Shown here in pieces: positions 25,391-37,041 of a stretch of 64,000 nucleotides of DNA. A model generated the notes under the pieces. That model ran no database searches and was not told the origin of the DNA. It saw nothing but the letters and a program-made list of their open reading frames with translations. Origin of the DNA: Sapria himalayana (Eukaryota; Streptophyta; Magnoliopsida; Malpighiales; Rafflesiaceae); NCBI GenBank assembly GCA_029783825.1, contig JAREIK010001468.1, positions 1,612,001 through 1,676,000 of the forward strand, read 5' to 3'. The position numbers were made by a program, and so were the translations under genes. The stretch's first letter is position 1. The number at the start of each line of letters is the position of its first letter.

Positions 25391-28044
25391 TGTCTTAGAT
25401 ATAATTATATGTATATGTTATGTCTTTGTATATGTGCTAATGTGGATTTGTGTGTGTATATATATATTGTCAATGTGTTTTATATATACATTGTAATGTA
25501 TTTGTATATATGGAGGTGTTGTTATGCTATTGATTTGTATATGTGCACTGTGCTGTTAAGTTAGTTTTGTTTAGTCAATTTAGAATTTAGATTCATACTT
25601 GTAATGTACTTGTATAGATATTTATATGTCAAAATTTTTTAGTGATCATTGGCTCATTGTTTTTTTTTCTTTTGTATTTTTATTATTTTAGATATTTATA
25701 TTTGATATGTCAATTATGAAAGATAGGATTGAACACGTAACTTATGAGGTAAGATCTAAATGAAAAAAAAACTCTTATAAATCAAAGTTTAATATCTGAG
25801 AGAATTTTATTAAATTGAAAAAAAAGGTTGATGGCAAAGCAAAGAAAACAATATGTAATTATTATATAATTGTATCTGTGGATAGTCTAGCTTTCAAGGA
25901 ATTTGTACACTTTGGAGATGTTTTGTGAAATATGCTAATCATCCATATAATAAATATGATAAATAATAATTTTAATTATTCTCTTCAAAGTGTTTGTAAT
26001 TGAAAATTTGATTATGAACTTGTCGTAAAGAACTTGTAGAATATTTATTGTTGATGAATTATTATTTAATTTTGTGAAAAAAAATTATTTTATGAAATTT
26101 TATTATATGTTGCAATCAAAATTTAATTGATATCATGAACTTAATCAAAATATTATTAAAATTAGAGGTGTCAAGCAGGCTGAGCAGCTTGACAAGGAAC
26201 GATGCCCAACCTGACAATGTCATGCTTGGCCTGGCATAGCACGATCCAAAACTGTGCTTGGTCCTGAGTCATGTCGGCTTGAAGCACAGCTCGTGACGTG
26301 CTAGTCTAGAGGTTTCCATGCCTCGTGCTGGGCTTGGGGCAACCCATGTGCCTAGCCCTTTGGCAATGTCCATCGGCATGTTGGCCGTGACTCGAGACCG
26401 GGTCATTGGTCCTGATCATAGTGACCATGCTGGATGTGTATCAAACATATTTCATCGATACTGATAGAAAGTTACAAAAAATAATCATTAAGCTTTGAAT
26501 CGTTCCAACTTTACATCATAGTAATAGTATTGCTCAAGCCATAAAGACGTGCATGTCAGGATGAAATATTGTTAAACTTTGCACATTGATCGTACATAAT
26601 ACAAATTTAAATAATATTATAATTACAAATTTGATAAGAAAGTTAAATTATAAATTAAGAATGAATTATTATTGATAATATTTTTTATGAGGTATTTTGC
26701 TTATGTCTTGAATCTCATAGTCAATGATAGAATCAACGAGGTTAGAGATTTATTTATTTATTTATCTTTGTGAATATGTGAAATATGTGAGAAGTTCTTC
26801 TCATTTATAAGTTTTTAAAAATATATTAGAGAAGAAAGAATTATGTCCAACAAATTTGTGTTTAGATGTGCCAACAAGATAGAACTTAACATGCTTCATT
26901 TTAAGTATTTCTTTTGCTCATAAAAAAATTTTAAACAAATGAAAAAACAAGATATAAACTTTATGCTTGAATGCAATGGGTTGTTAATCAAAGGAGCAAT
27001 TACTTTACCAATAATATTATTACGTAACACTTCTAATAAAATCATTGATTTTTTTTTTAAATTCTAATAATGTTTGTAATAATAATACAAATATGCTTTA
27101 GATTGTTCTTAACAGGAATAAAAAAGTTTGAGATAATTTTATGAAAAACAAAGAAAGTATATTTTTTCGATAAGAGCTAGATCAGTACTTAGAAAAAGAG
27201 ATAAAAGATGATGTTTAATTTTGATATTTTGGATTGATAAAAATAAACATTTTTTTATTTCATATATATTTTTTATGATTAATTAAATTTTATCAATTTT
27301 AATTTTAATGATTGCATCGGAATCTTTTTTTAATATTTGAGGTGAAGTACTTGGCTAGTTCCATAATTTTTTTTATTCTAAAATTTCAAGGATGATTTGT
27401 GCACAAGATTAGTTAAGGAATTCTCTGTGCCCAATTGAAATTGAAGAAAAGATAGAGTTGCTAGAAGAAAATAAGATAAATATGTATTTTTTTTGCTTTT
27501 TTTTATTTCTTAAAAAGGTATCTTATATTATGAACATATTATATATAAAAATATAATTTTTTTTATTTTGTAAGTATAAAGCATGATTTTAATGATTTAG
27601 AGCTTACTCTCTAAGATTTATTTTCAGAATTTTTTAAAATATTATAAATATTTATAAGTTAAAATTTGTCTTTTATTTTTTTATACTTTTTTTTTTGTTT
27701 TAGAATCAACAGTAATATGTGTTTTATATTTTTTTCATTTGATGATTGAACATTTAAGAATCAAAAAAGTAGTAAATTGATAATTATTAATTTAATTAAA
27801 TTTCTTGAAGAAATTGATATGAATATGTTATTTTTAAACTTTTTTCCATCCTTTTTTACAACATTCTCGTGTTCTAATCATAGCATATATATATGTGTGT
27901 GCGTGCGTGCGTGTTTGTGTTTCTATGTTGTAGGTATTAAGGATTTTGGAATTTTTGAATATTTGAAAGTGGAACTTGACAATTTATTCTCCAAGATTTA
28001 TTTTCAAATTTTTTTGGTAAGTTTATAAATAAATAAATAAATAA

Positions 28045-28091
<47 letters not shown>

Positions 28092-28184
28092 AAATACTTA
28101 TTTTTAAATTATTCTAATTACTTATGAAGTAAATTGTTGGCAATGTTGTAAATTGTAATTTTAGCAATGTTTTTTTTAAAAAAA

Positions 28185-28215
<31 letters not shown>

Positions 28216-29662
28216 TTTACAAATTAGTTTTTAAGTGTTAATTATGCTAGCTATGCTATCTTTGTTTTTAAAATTTGTTTAAAAATTACTATTATTATTA
28301 TTATATTGAATATTATATATCTTATCATTTTTTTGTTAACTTTCTATGCTTGTTTTTTATATTCAAATGAGGTTATTATTTTTTGGTTTTAGTACTTAGC
28401 AAGAATAGTGAAGTGTAATTGAAATAATACTGAATGTTTAATTTTATTAACAATGATTTGTTTTCGAGTGATAGTTTTATTAAATTTATTGATTTTTATC
28501 TTGTACATTACTACAAATAATTTGATTTGACTTAATCGACCCAATCCAACCCGATCAAACTTGTACTCAACTTGATCTCAACCTAAGTTTCATAATTACA
28601 AATAGGTTGGGGTTGGGTTGGGAAACTCTAGTTGTGTTGGGTCTCAGATTATCCTTTTTTGAATTTGGGTTAGGTTTGAGTTGGTCCTCAATCCGACCCT
28701 ATCTACACAATTTTAACTCTAATTATCTATTCGTCACTTCTAGTTAAATATATTACTTATAGAAGAATTATATGAAATATTAATTATTTGATCTTCATTT
28801 GATCACATATAATTTATGTGGTTAGTTATTTAGTTATTTTCAATATTTTTCTTGATAGATTTATTTGGATATAACTATTCTATTATTGAAGTATGTGAAG
28901 AAGTCTCCAGGGTCTGAGATCTCTCTTACTAATTGCATATATTTATAATTGGTTGAATATTTAGATTTGAGTTGGACACTAATTTGTATTGAGAGGATGA
29001 CTATTATAGGTTTGTATATTTTCCGTGAAGATAATATTATCTCCTAAAAAAGTAAAAGATATATAATTATATTAAGATCGAATATAAATGTTGATTTTAG
29101 GATGATAATGGTTATCTGTAAGATATGTTGCATCTGACACTTGTTCAAGGTGATCAAGTTGTTATTCTCTTTCTCCTATTACTCATTATTATGATAATCA
29201 GGTCCTGAGATATATTGACTTTTAATTCAATATTTTATGAGTATGCAAAATATATAGAAATTTACTATTTCTTTATAAGAATTAAAAGTCAAGATAAAAT
29301 AATTAGTATAACTTATATTTAAACATAAGATGAGTTAATAGACTTCTTTCTGAAGTTATTGAAGAAGTATTATTTTTTTTCCTTCAAACTGTCTTAGATT
29401 TTTGAGTATTAGTTTGAGGGAGGGGAGTGTTACAATTTTGATATTTTTTAATTTTTATATATATAAATATATATAAATATATATAAAATATCATTATAAA
29501 GTGGAGCAATCGACATGTGAGATGTCTTAATTTATTTTTTCTATCATATAAGTTCATTGAGTTGTATCTGTACATTATTTAGTTTCATTTGAGATTAGAG
29601 GTGTTTTATGTATTGTTTATCAATATTTAATAATTATTTGTTAGTCTTAATATATGTATGCT

Positions 29663-29693
<31 letters not shown>

Positions 29694-30933
29694 ATTTTAG
29701 TTGTCTTTTTTGCTTTAGTATTTTTTACATAGCAATGAGAGCAACTAATATTTGAGCGATCCTTATTTATATATAGGTTAATTTTTTTTATTTATAATTT
29801 TTGTATGATATTTTTTATTTGTGTTTACTATTCCCATGGTATTAGAACAAGTGACCATGCAAACCTATAAGGAAGAGAAGTTTTTTTTTAAAAATTTTTT
29901 TTTTCACCCTCTCCTAATTTCTCTTACTAACCACATGATAGATACATATGATAAATTTTTATATTGGTCAATTGTCTTAGTAATAATTGTGAATAAATAC
30001 ATTTAATTTTGGAGTTTTTATGAAATTTAATGCAATAATAATGGTTTAAATGCATCTAAGAAAGAAACAAAGGGTTGTTTGCCATGCATTTGTGATGTTA
30101 CATAAGCATGACAAAATGGAGGCTTGCATTGTGTTGGCATGTATAGTGGTTGTGAAATGTTTAATAGCAGTGTGTGCAATGAACTGTACAATGTGCGTTG
30201 TTACTTTGAGTATTCCATAGTGTGGCATGTTTCGCATGTACATATTTTAATGGATGGAAGAAGTTAAATTTTTGGTTATTACTTTTTGAAGATTTAGACT
30301 ATGGAATTACACGTAGCGGCCAATTGAATTTCAAATATAATTTTGTAGGCAAGTGAATGTGAAGCTTGATTACTTGACAAATGAGCCTCTTTGTAATGAG
30401 ACATAAACAAAATGCATGATTACAAATTGATTCTAGACTATTGATTGCGATGTGATAATTCATTGAGATGCATATGTCTTCCATAATTTTATTTTGCATG
30501 ATATACAAGATATTATGAAAGCTAATAATATCTTTTAACCACTACACACAATTAACTATATAGTTTTAGGAGGTATTCCTAACAAATGTGACTGGGACAT
30601 TGAGTTAAATAAAATGACTTATCGGGGCATACTATTTCTATACTCACAATCTAGTAGTTTTTTGAGTTCATCAATTATATTCTGAGTGATCATGTCTTCT
30701 CTATCATATTAAAGATGTATCGTTGGACAATTAAGTGTTTGCGAGACAAATTGAGGTTGATATAGTACCAGTCATAGTAGAGATATAGGAAGATTATCAT
30801 CTGTACATTACACATGTTATAAGATTAGTGACTATATCAGGGAAAATTATGTAGTCATTGAGTTTTAGTTTCTTTTTTATTATTTTATTTGTGTTATTAT
30901 TGTTTAGGAATATTTGATTTGTGAGCGGCTTAA

Positions 30934-30965
<32 letters not shown>

Positions 30966-33864
30966 TGTTTATCTTATATTCAAATTTTAACTTTTTATTT
31001 TAATAAAATTTAATTTTTATTTTTCATGTGTGCTCCTCCCTCTCTCATCTATTTTTTATTTGACATTGACCCTTTCATTTTTAGTAATAATTTTGAGTTA
31101 TTTTCAAAGAGGAGGTCAAGAGTACTATATGTTGGTGAAGGAGACATTTTTAACATCAGGGTCATTCATGATTCCTCTTATAGTTTTCTTTTTGTCCCTC
31201 CTATTAGGAAGCAATATGTATAATTCTTCGCTATTAAGGCATCAACAAATACTTCTTGTTTCATAGAATTTATTGTTTTTGTAACTCATCTTCGTACTTT
31301 AGGCTCTTTGGTTGCCGATGTTGGATTCAACAATTACTTCGCATGTAAATACTCTTAGGTTATTTCTAGTAAGACATCTAAAGTCATTGATTATCATAAT
31401 ATTTAATTTGATATTTATCTTTTTCCCATGTTTTTTTTAATTATTGAGTGTTATAGTTCTTTTTTTGAGTTGTTTTTCTAGTTTCTAGCGAACTAATTTC
31501 TAAAATTATTTTTTTTATTGGTATTATTTTGTAGGTTTGTTAGATTTTGAGAAAAATTTTCTTTCGATTTGAACAAGATGAAATATAAATTTTTATTTTT
31601 ATATTTATGTAATTGTTTTGATGTTTGAGTATTGTTAATCTATTATTTATTTATTTTTGACATGGTAACTCATTTATTTATAAGTTTAAAATCTTGGATC
31701 ATAATATTAGAGATGTCTTTGTCACAATGTAGGATAATTTTGCTTGTAGTTTGTGATTTTATCTCAGGCGAATACAAAACAAACTGAAATTCGCAGCATA
31801 ATATATTATATATTTACAATCCAAACACCATAATAGAAATATAGATTAAACGTGATTCACTAGTCATTGAGCATGACTAACTACATCTACCAGAAAAATA
31901 CTCACGTGTCTATAAATTATAACCAAATTAATGGCTTACAGAGTATGTGAGCAGTAATCGGAAAAAATCACACAGAGAAGAGAGAGACAAAAAAAAGTCC
32001 CAATAGAGAACATAAGAAAAAAACATATATTTATATTAGTAGTTTCTTGGTATTAAAAAGCGGAGCAGGTTGGATCACTTGGATGGGTCATGTTCTGCTC
32101 TAAAAATTTCTTTGGCTCCCTGGTTGGACAGCGCGACCTCATTATTGTGCTATTGCTGTATTTCTAATTTCTAAATATTTTTTTTCCTGCACTAACATTA
32201 AAAATATTAAAATAGAAAATATTTTAGTTATAAAAAATAATTTATCAAAACAAATTATATAGAACACATAAAATATGAGACTTATTAGGTAGGAAAGTAT
32301 ACAAGTACTTTTTATTCTGTCTATCATACGTATGTGATTAATGATTCATTAAATCTGATATACTTTATGTATGATGAGTTGACTTAGTAGAAATGAAACT
32401 CGAGATGAATTGGGAAACATTATCATATTTATTAATAATTATACATACTGATCAATTTTTTCTGTTTTAGATTATAATTTTATTTAATTTTTAATTAGAT
32501 TATAAAAAAATAAAAAAGTAATTTGATATAAACATAAAGATAATTCTTTAGAGTATATATTGAACATTTCAGCACTTACCATACTAATCACTAGATCATG
32601 AATCAAACTTCCTATCCTATTATCAAAACTTATCTGAGTAATAAAAAGTTAGAACTGTCTCCAAATTTATAGTTGCCAATCCATTATTGGTTATGTTCAT
32701 GTTGTTGTTGATTCTAGAGGTGTCAAATGAGCAATATTGTGTCGCCACGATTCATTTTAGTGTGGCACGGTTGTGCCACCATGTCATGCCGAACACGGTA
32801 CGATATGATTTCCATTCAGTACTAGGCATGAAATGGGAACTAGCCGGCCGGCCAAACCCGGAACGAGAACCAGTCGACAGGCTGACATGGAATGGTTGGC
32901 CCGCATAGTGTAGGGCTGTGCTGGACTCTCCCTATTGATATCCCATTGTGTGAAAACTCAATGTGTGACTCATTTATGTGGTCGGCTATTTGCAACCACT
33001 CATGTATATAAGATCTGGCAGCCATATTTTTTTTTCTAAATAACTCGCCTCATCGCGTGGTCACCCGATGGGACTTGACCCCTAACCCTTATCTGGTCCT
33101 GTGTCCTTGGGTTGGTGGACCGTGCCAATGGGCCAGACATGCTGGTTGTGCTTGGCCCGACATGAGACAAAGCTTGCATAGGCTCAGCACGGCACCAGCT
33201 GTGGCAATACATGGTTTACATGGTGTATGATGAATATTAAATTTGGAAGATAAAAAATATGATCTCTTTAATGTCTTAATGAAAATGGTTTTATTTGATC
33301 CAAAATAAAAATATGAGCGCTAATAATTAATTAATTAATTATTCTCTAATAAAATATTAATTTATCTTTATATATTTTATTCATTTATGAATGATTAAGT
33401 TAAAAGGATTATATCAAATAATTTTTGTTATTAAGATGTCTAGACATTACATTAAAAAGTTGTAAGATTTGAAATTAAGAAACTTAGCCTGCCAAGTTTC
33501 TTATAGAACTTTACTAGTTGTGTTGGTCATAATTTTATACTATGTATCAAAAAAATATAATAATTTATAAATTATTTTCTATTTATATAAGTTTAAGAAT
33601 AATTTAGATTAGAATAATTGATTATACGTATAGCAAATTTGTGGTCCGTGAAAAGATATACCATGTCATAATTTTTTTTCACATGTTATAAAATGCTAAA
33701 ATTAATATTCATATGAATTTTTCTTAAGTGACTTAAGTAAGTAAATAAAGAAAAAGAAAAAAAAATAAAAAAAAAATTATTATATTGATAATATATGATT
33801 ATCTTGGTCTTATGACTATAAAATAATATAATTTTTTATATCCAAGGATGAAATAATTAAAAGT

Positions 33865-33895
<31 letters not shown>

Positions 33896-36800
33896 CAGTA
33901 ACTATATTAGGTGGTATATCTAGATATTTAAGGATATATTAATGAATATTTTGACATAAAATATTAATAGATAATATTATAATAAAAATAAAATTAAAGT
34001 ATAATTTTTTTGTACATTATAACAAAAAATTAACATATGTATTGTATAATTTATGATATAAAATTAAATTATATAATATTATTCCATAAGAAATATTAAT
34101 TTTGCAATATTATTTAACTTATTATAAAGATATTAAAATCTTTATTTAAATATAGATATGTATGCCATTTAGATTTTTTGAATATAAAACTAATATTATA
34201 TTGTATCATATAAATAATATTAAAAATTAATATAAACCCGAGATACTGCATCATCGTATTAATGTTTTAGAATATTTGATTTTACGTCGTATTGTATGTA
34301 TTGTTGATGTATTATTGGCATGAATTACCGAGCTACATTTTTTCTCAAAAAAAAAAAAAAAAAAATTGCATGGGAGGTTACTTATTCTTCATCTCATTTG
34401 CTTAGAAGTTGAATAGGAAGCTTGTCCATGTGAGCGCAGGGCTAGTTTTAATGCTTTGCTGGCCATTGTTCAGGTAATCCCATGAGTCACTACTCCCTCC
34501 TAGTGGCCATGTAGTTTTATTTACACTCCGTGCCTTTCTGCTTAGTTGATACTTGTTTTTCATTTTAGTCCTGGGTGGCAAGGCGCAATTCTCTCGGCAA
34601 TCGCTCCAGGCGTGATGATGATAAAGATGTTTCTCATCGGGCTTGGAATATGGGAAGATGAAGCCACCGTAAAATCAATGAGCCGATTTGGAGATCACAG
34701 GTTTTAGCTCTGTTAATTTTTCAATATCATGATTATAATCATCATCATCATCATTATCATAATCAAATTATATTGCTAATAATATCAATAAGACAATAAT
34801 GAATTTTATTTTTCTAAATTATATAATTTTTTAATAAATGCGTAAAAATTCAATTTTCATATTTTCTTCTTCTTCTTGTGCATTAAATATTTTTAGTGGT
34901 ATACTGGTGTTAGTATATTATTTATAAATTTATTAATTTAAATATTTTTTTTAAATTAAAAATATTTATGATCTCAATTTACAAAAAAATTGATTTTATA
35001 TATTTAAATTAAATATTATGTTTGTGACATTGAATTTTTAACTTGTTATATTTTAATTTATATATATGTGTATGTATATTTAAATTTAATGTTTTTTTTT
35101 TCATATGTATGTGCTTATGAAAATATATATGATCTCAATGTAATTGTGCTCGTGTTTTTATGTTACCTTTGTAATTTAAAACTTATGCCTATATTTTTTA
35201 AGCTAAATATAATTATCTCATCGGTCTACGAATTCATAAAAATTGAATTTTGGTTATCCAAATAATATAATTTTTTAAAACTCATAAAAATTTAATTTAT
35301 ATATATTTTCTTTCTTTATTTTCATCAAATTTGGTCTACGAATTTTTCCACATTATTTATTAACTTATTAATTTAAATATTTTTTAAAAATTGAAAATAT
35401 GTCTGATTATGTTTCTCCATCTTAAAATCAACGAAATGTGATTGCGTAACTTCTAATATGTTTGTGACCATTTAACTTTTTCTCTAGTTATACCTATATG
35501 TAAAGTAAGTTTTCCATTACTTATATACACACACACACATTTATACACACACACACACACACACACACAAATATATACATATGTATACACACACACACAC
35601 GCGCGCGCGCGCACACACACACACATGTTTATATATCAGTTAGTTTTTACACACACACACACACACACACACATCCATTAAGAGGTCTTACCTTGGTGTG
35701 ATGATAAATATCTTTCTCCAAGAGCAGTACTAGATGTGTATGTGTATGTATATAAGTATGTTAATTTAAAATTGTTATATAGGCATAACTTTTTACTTGA
35801 AAATGAAATTACTAATCTTATGTAGTCATTAACTTTCCTCTAATTTCATCTCCATGTAAAGTAAGTTTTCGTAAATACATAGACACACACACACACACAC
35901 ACACATGTTTATATTTCAGTTGGTTTACACACACACACACACACAAATGTTTATATTTCAGTTGGTTTACACACACACATACACATATATTTACACACAC
36001 ACACACATACACATATATTTACACACACACACACATATAAATGTTTATATTTCAATTGGTTTATACACACATGCACAAAAACACACACACACACACACAC
36101 ACTTATATATTTATATGTGTGTGTGTGTGTGTCCATTATGAGGTTGTACATTGGTGTGATGACAAGTATCTTCATCCAAGAAATGTAAGTTGTGAGTTTG
36201 ATACATATCAGACATAATGCCTCTAATTTGTAGGGGTAAATCAGTTTAGATATTAAACTCTCATAGATATCATGTTAAGCGAGAGACTCATGTACTGGGT
36301 ATGACTTTTTAAATCTCATGATTTAGAGTTTGACTTCTATCATTTGAACCAACTTTGCGGGCACGTTGGCATGATATGCATGTGATATAGAGAACTTCTC
36401 AAGGGGCCACTATGTTATGCTTTGGTAATCTTTCTGGCCTGTGCTTTCTATTGGAGGACGTCCCCCATTTCTATTTCAGCAATATGCAATCTCTGTGCCG
36501 GAGACGGTACTCTTTAATCTTCTCACTCTGCTCTCACTCTCCTTCTACATGTTCCCTTTGAGTCTGCTAAAATTCCCTTTCTGCTATCTTTTTTTTTTTT
36601 TTCTTCTTCTTAGGGATTGCTGATATAGTGGGAAGACGATTTGGCTGCCATAAACTTTTTTACAACAAGAACAAGTCGATCGAGGGCAGCATTGCCATGA
36701 CACTAGCTGGTTTCCTGGCATCTCTTCTGTAAGTTTCTCCATGATTTTTAGGTGCTTTGGGTGGGCTATCTGCGGCTAGCCGCAATGAGCCTGGGTTAGC

Positions 36801-37041
36801 CAGCCCCTGTGCGTTCTGCCCCACTACTTGGGAGGGTGGCGTAACCTTGATTAGTCGTGACAGATTTATGCTCTATTTTGCCTCGTTTGGATACATAGAG
36901 ACAAGTTGGGGAACGGCTTTGGGCTTCCTGTTCGTCTCTTCTGTTTCTGCTCTTGTAGAATCCTCCCCACTGTGTGGCGCTGTTGATGATAACCTCACTG
37001 TTCCTCTAACTTGTATGCTCGTGGGAACTTTTGTGCTGTAA
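22393..37041 (+). CDS. Farnesol/phytol kinase (FOLK/VTE5 family)
   Basis: Six exons: 22393-22512, 34406-34473, 34569-34700, 36391-36506, 36614-36728, 36864-37041; 242 aa, all phases consistent. The family phosphorylates polyprenols such as farnesol or phytol using CTP, salvaging them for prenyl lipids including tocopherol. Signatures in order: KLNRKLVHVSAGLVLMLCWP, WEDEATVKSMSRFGD, RELLKGPL, WRTSPISISAICNLCAGDG, IADIVGRRFG, NKNKSIEGSIAM, FASFGYIE and the C-terminal ALVESSPL plus DDNLTVPLT. Several segments are hydrophobic, as expected for this integral membrane enzyme. Family members often have a chloroplast transit peptide of 50 or more residues. Here the first in-frame ATG leaves only about 15 residues before a membrane segment, so a 5' exon could be missing or the protein may act outside plastids. 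It resembles farnesol kinase more than phytol kinase VTE5. Intron 1 is 11.9 kb and transposon-filled. Confidence 0.92.
22700..25030 (-). pseudogene. Degenerate Ty1/copia pol on the minus strand
   Basis: Read on the minus strand from right to left. Integrase comes first: a TDNKRKYTN segment near 24730, TITYTSQ-NR near 24640, RTILRVMSLLN near 24570, then VYVMYNTHERIKIYPKFKKY near 24390 and KDYHL-DPIANKIIISK near 24290, the region before reverse transcriptase. RNase H lies at about 23000-23130 (VNSSYTKDIDKNKSITNY then IFTLAGRIIS). Many stops and frameshifts are present and most of the reverse transcriptase is too decayed to call. It sits in intron 1 of the kinase gene, opposite to it. LTRs were not found. 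Confidence 0.75.
25160..25560. repeat. TA/TG-rich compound microsatellite region
   Basis: About 400 bp of TATATG, TGTATATAT and an (AT)n run at about 25359-25386, with a local repeat ATAATGCATATGTATATAT (25192 and 25225). Open frames across it are composition artefacts. Confidence 0.8.
25750..27490 (+). pseudogene. Degenerate hAT transposase, copy B (nearly complete)
   Basis: Frameshifted but readable along its length: BED-finger start (KVDGKAKKTICNYY near 25830), VDELLFNFVKKNYFMKFYYM (about 26050-26115), and after an interruption TYFIDTDRKLQKIIIK (about 26450), a VDNASSNDV-like segment (VHNTNLNNI near 26595), EVRDL and VKYVRSSS-like segments near 26740-26800, then a LCLDVPTRWNSTY-like segment (near 26860). 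At the end lie SELDQYL-like ARSVLRK and the dimerisation region IASESFFNI, MICAQD-LRNSL and CPIEIEEKIELLEEN (about 27310-27475). This is the layout of RICESLEEPER/DAYSLEEPER-like hAT transposases. It lies in intron 1 of the kinase gene. Confidence 0.85.
26163..26425. mobile_element. GC-rich hAT-family fragment interrupting transposase copy B
   Basis: It starts TAGAGGTGTCAAGCAGGCTG, the family left end, and continues for about 260 bp of CATGCTTGGCCTGGC-like words. It replaces the part of copy B that should hold the SLTSDIWTS segment. No right end or target duplication is visible, so it is a truncated insertion or part of a rearrangement. Confidence 0.6.
28028..28216 (+). repeat. (ATAA)n, (AT)n and (ATT)n microsatellites
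   Basis: Three simple repeats lie in series: ATAA at about 28025-28048, AT at about 28050-28088 and ATT at about 28187-28216. They are in intron 1 of the kinase gene; a TGTGTGCGTGCGTGCG run lies at about 27893-27915. Confidence 0.85.
28530..28705. repeat. GGTTGGG-rich dispersed-repeat fragment
   Basis: CCAATCCAACCCGATC and, in the opposite sense, GGTTGGGGTTGGGTTGGG then GAATTTGGGTTAGG form a loose inverted arrangement around ATAATTACAAATAG. It resembles a common plant non-autonomous repeat but has no confirmed ends. Confidence 0.4.
28740..29427 (+). pseudogene. Degenerate Ty1/copia RNase H and polypurine tract
   Basis: Read on the plus strand. LKYVKKSPG near 28895 matches the LRYLKGSPG segment, a decayed SDADWAG region follows near 28960, then the segment before EAEY (IISPKKSKR near 29040). 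TKHIEI-YHF is represented by AKYIEIYYFFIRIKSQDKII (about 29246-29305), and the DQLADVFTK-like segment by DELIDFFLKLLKK (about 29330). A purine-rich tract GAGGGAGGGGAG at 29416-29427 precedes the LTR. This element is in the same orientation as the kinase gene, unlike the copia at 22.7-25.0 kb. Confidence 0.8.
29428..29729 (+). mobile_element. Probable copia 3' LTR
   Basis: It begins TGTTACAATTTTG immediately after the polypurine tract and ends plausibly at TTTTTTACA (29721-29729), giving about 302 bp with TG...CA ends. It contains simple repeats ending with TG/TA at about 29664-29692. No matching 5' LTR was found upstream, so the right border is the weakest part of this call. Confidence 0.55.
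29900..30060 (+). repeat. Dispersed monomer related to the 55-kb satellite
   Basis: It contains TGGTCAATTGTCTTAGTAAT and ATACATTTAATTTTGGAGTT followed by TTTATGAAATTTAATGC and ATGCATCTAAG. The order of words matches 8095-8235 and one unit of the 54955-56140 array. Confidence 0.55.
30061..32700. other. AT-rich part of kinase intron 1, nothing firmly recognised
   Basis: It contains an (AT)n run at about 30936-30966 and several short open frames, none with a recognisable motif. 30410-30800 shares scattered words (CTATTGATTG, TTCCATAATTTTAT) with 3060-3300 and may be a common old repeat. Confidence 0.4.
32715..33200. mobile_element. hAT-family element truncated at the right end
   Basis: The left end is TAGAGGTGTCAAATGAGC. 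The interior runs parallel to the intact 40746-41297 element: GTTGTGCCACC, CACGGTACGAT, GGGAACTAGCC, GGCCCGCATAGTG, TGGTCACCC and CCGTGCCAATGGGCCAGAC. Similarity stops near 33200 before the expected right terminal repeat. It lies in intron 1 of the kinase gene. Confidence 0.7.
33230..34400. other. AT-rich end of kinase intron 1
   Basis: AT-rich with a (CA)n/(TA)n microsatellite at about 33866-33895 and a poly-A run at about 34347-34365. No gene or element seen; exon 2 of the kinase starts at 34406. Confidence 0.5.
35500..36135. repeat. Clustered (CA)n microsatellites with a duplicated unit
   Basis: This is in kinase intron 3. CA runs with GC and TA interruptions occur at about 35527-35670 and 35881-36100, ending in a TG run at about 36115-36132. 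The runs are separated by copies of ATGTTTATATTTCAGTTGGT (near 35625, 35905, 35946 and 36040). The flanking words GTAAAGTAAGTTTTC (about 35500 and 35858) show a segment of roughly 360 bp was duplicated. Confidence 0.8.
36138..36380 (+). mobile_element. SINE-like tRNA-derived segment
   Basis: TTGGTGTGATGACAAGTATC (from 36151) resembles a pol III A box, and GAGTTTGATAC (about 36194-36204) resembles a B box about 45 bp downstream. A partial second copy starts at about 35676 (TTACCTTGGTGTGATGATAA). It ends just before kinase exon 4. Boxes are degenerate and no target duplication was found. Confidence 0.4.
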
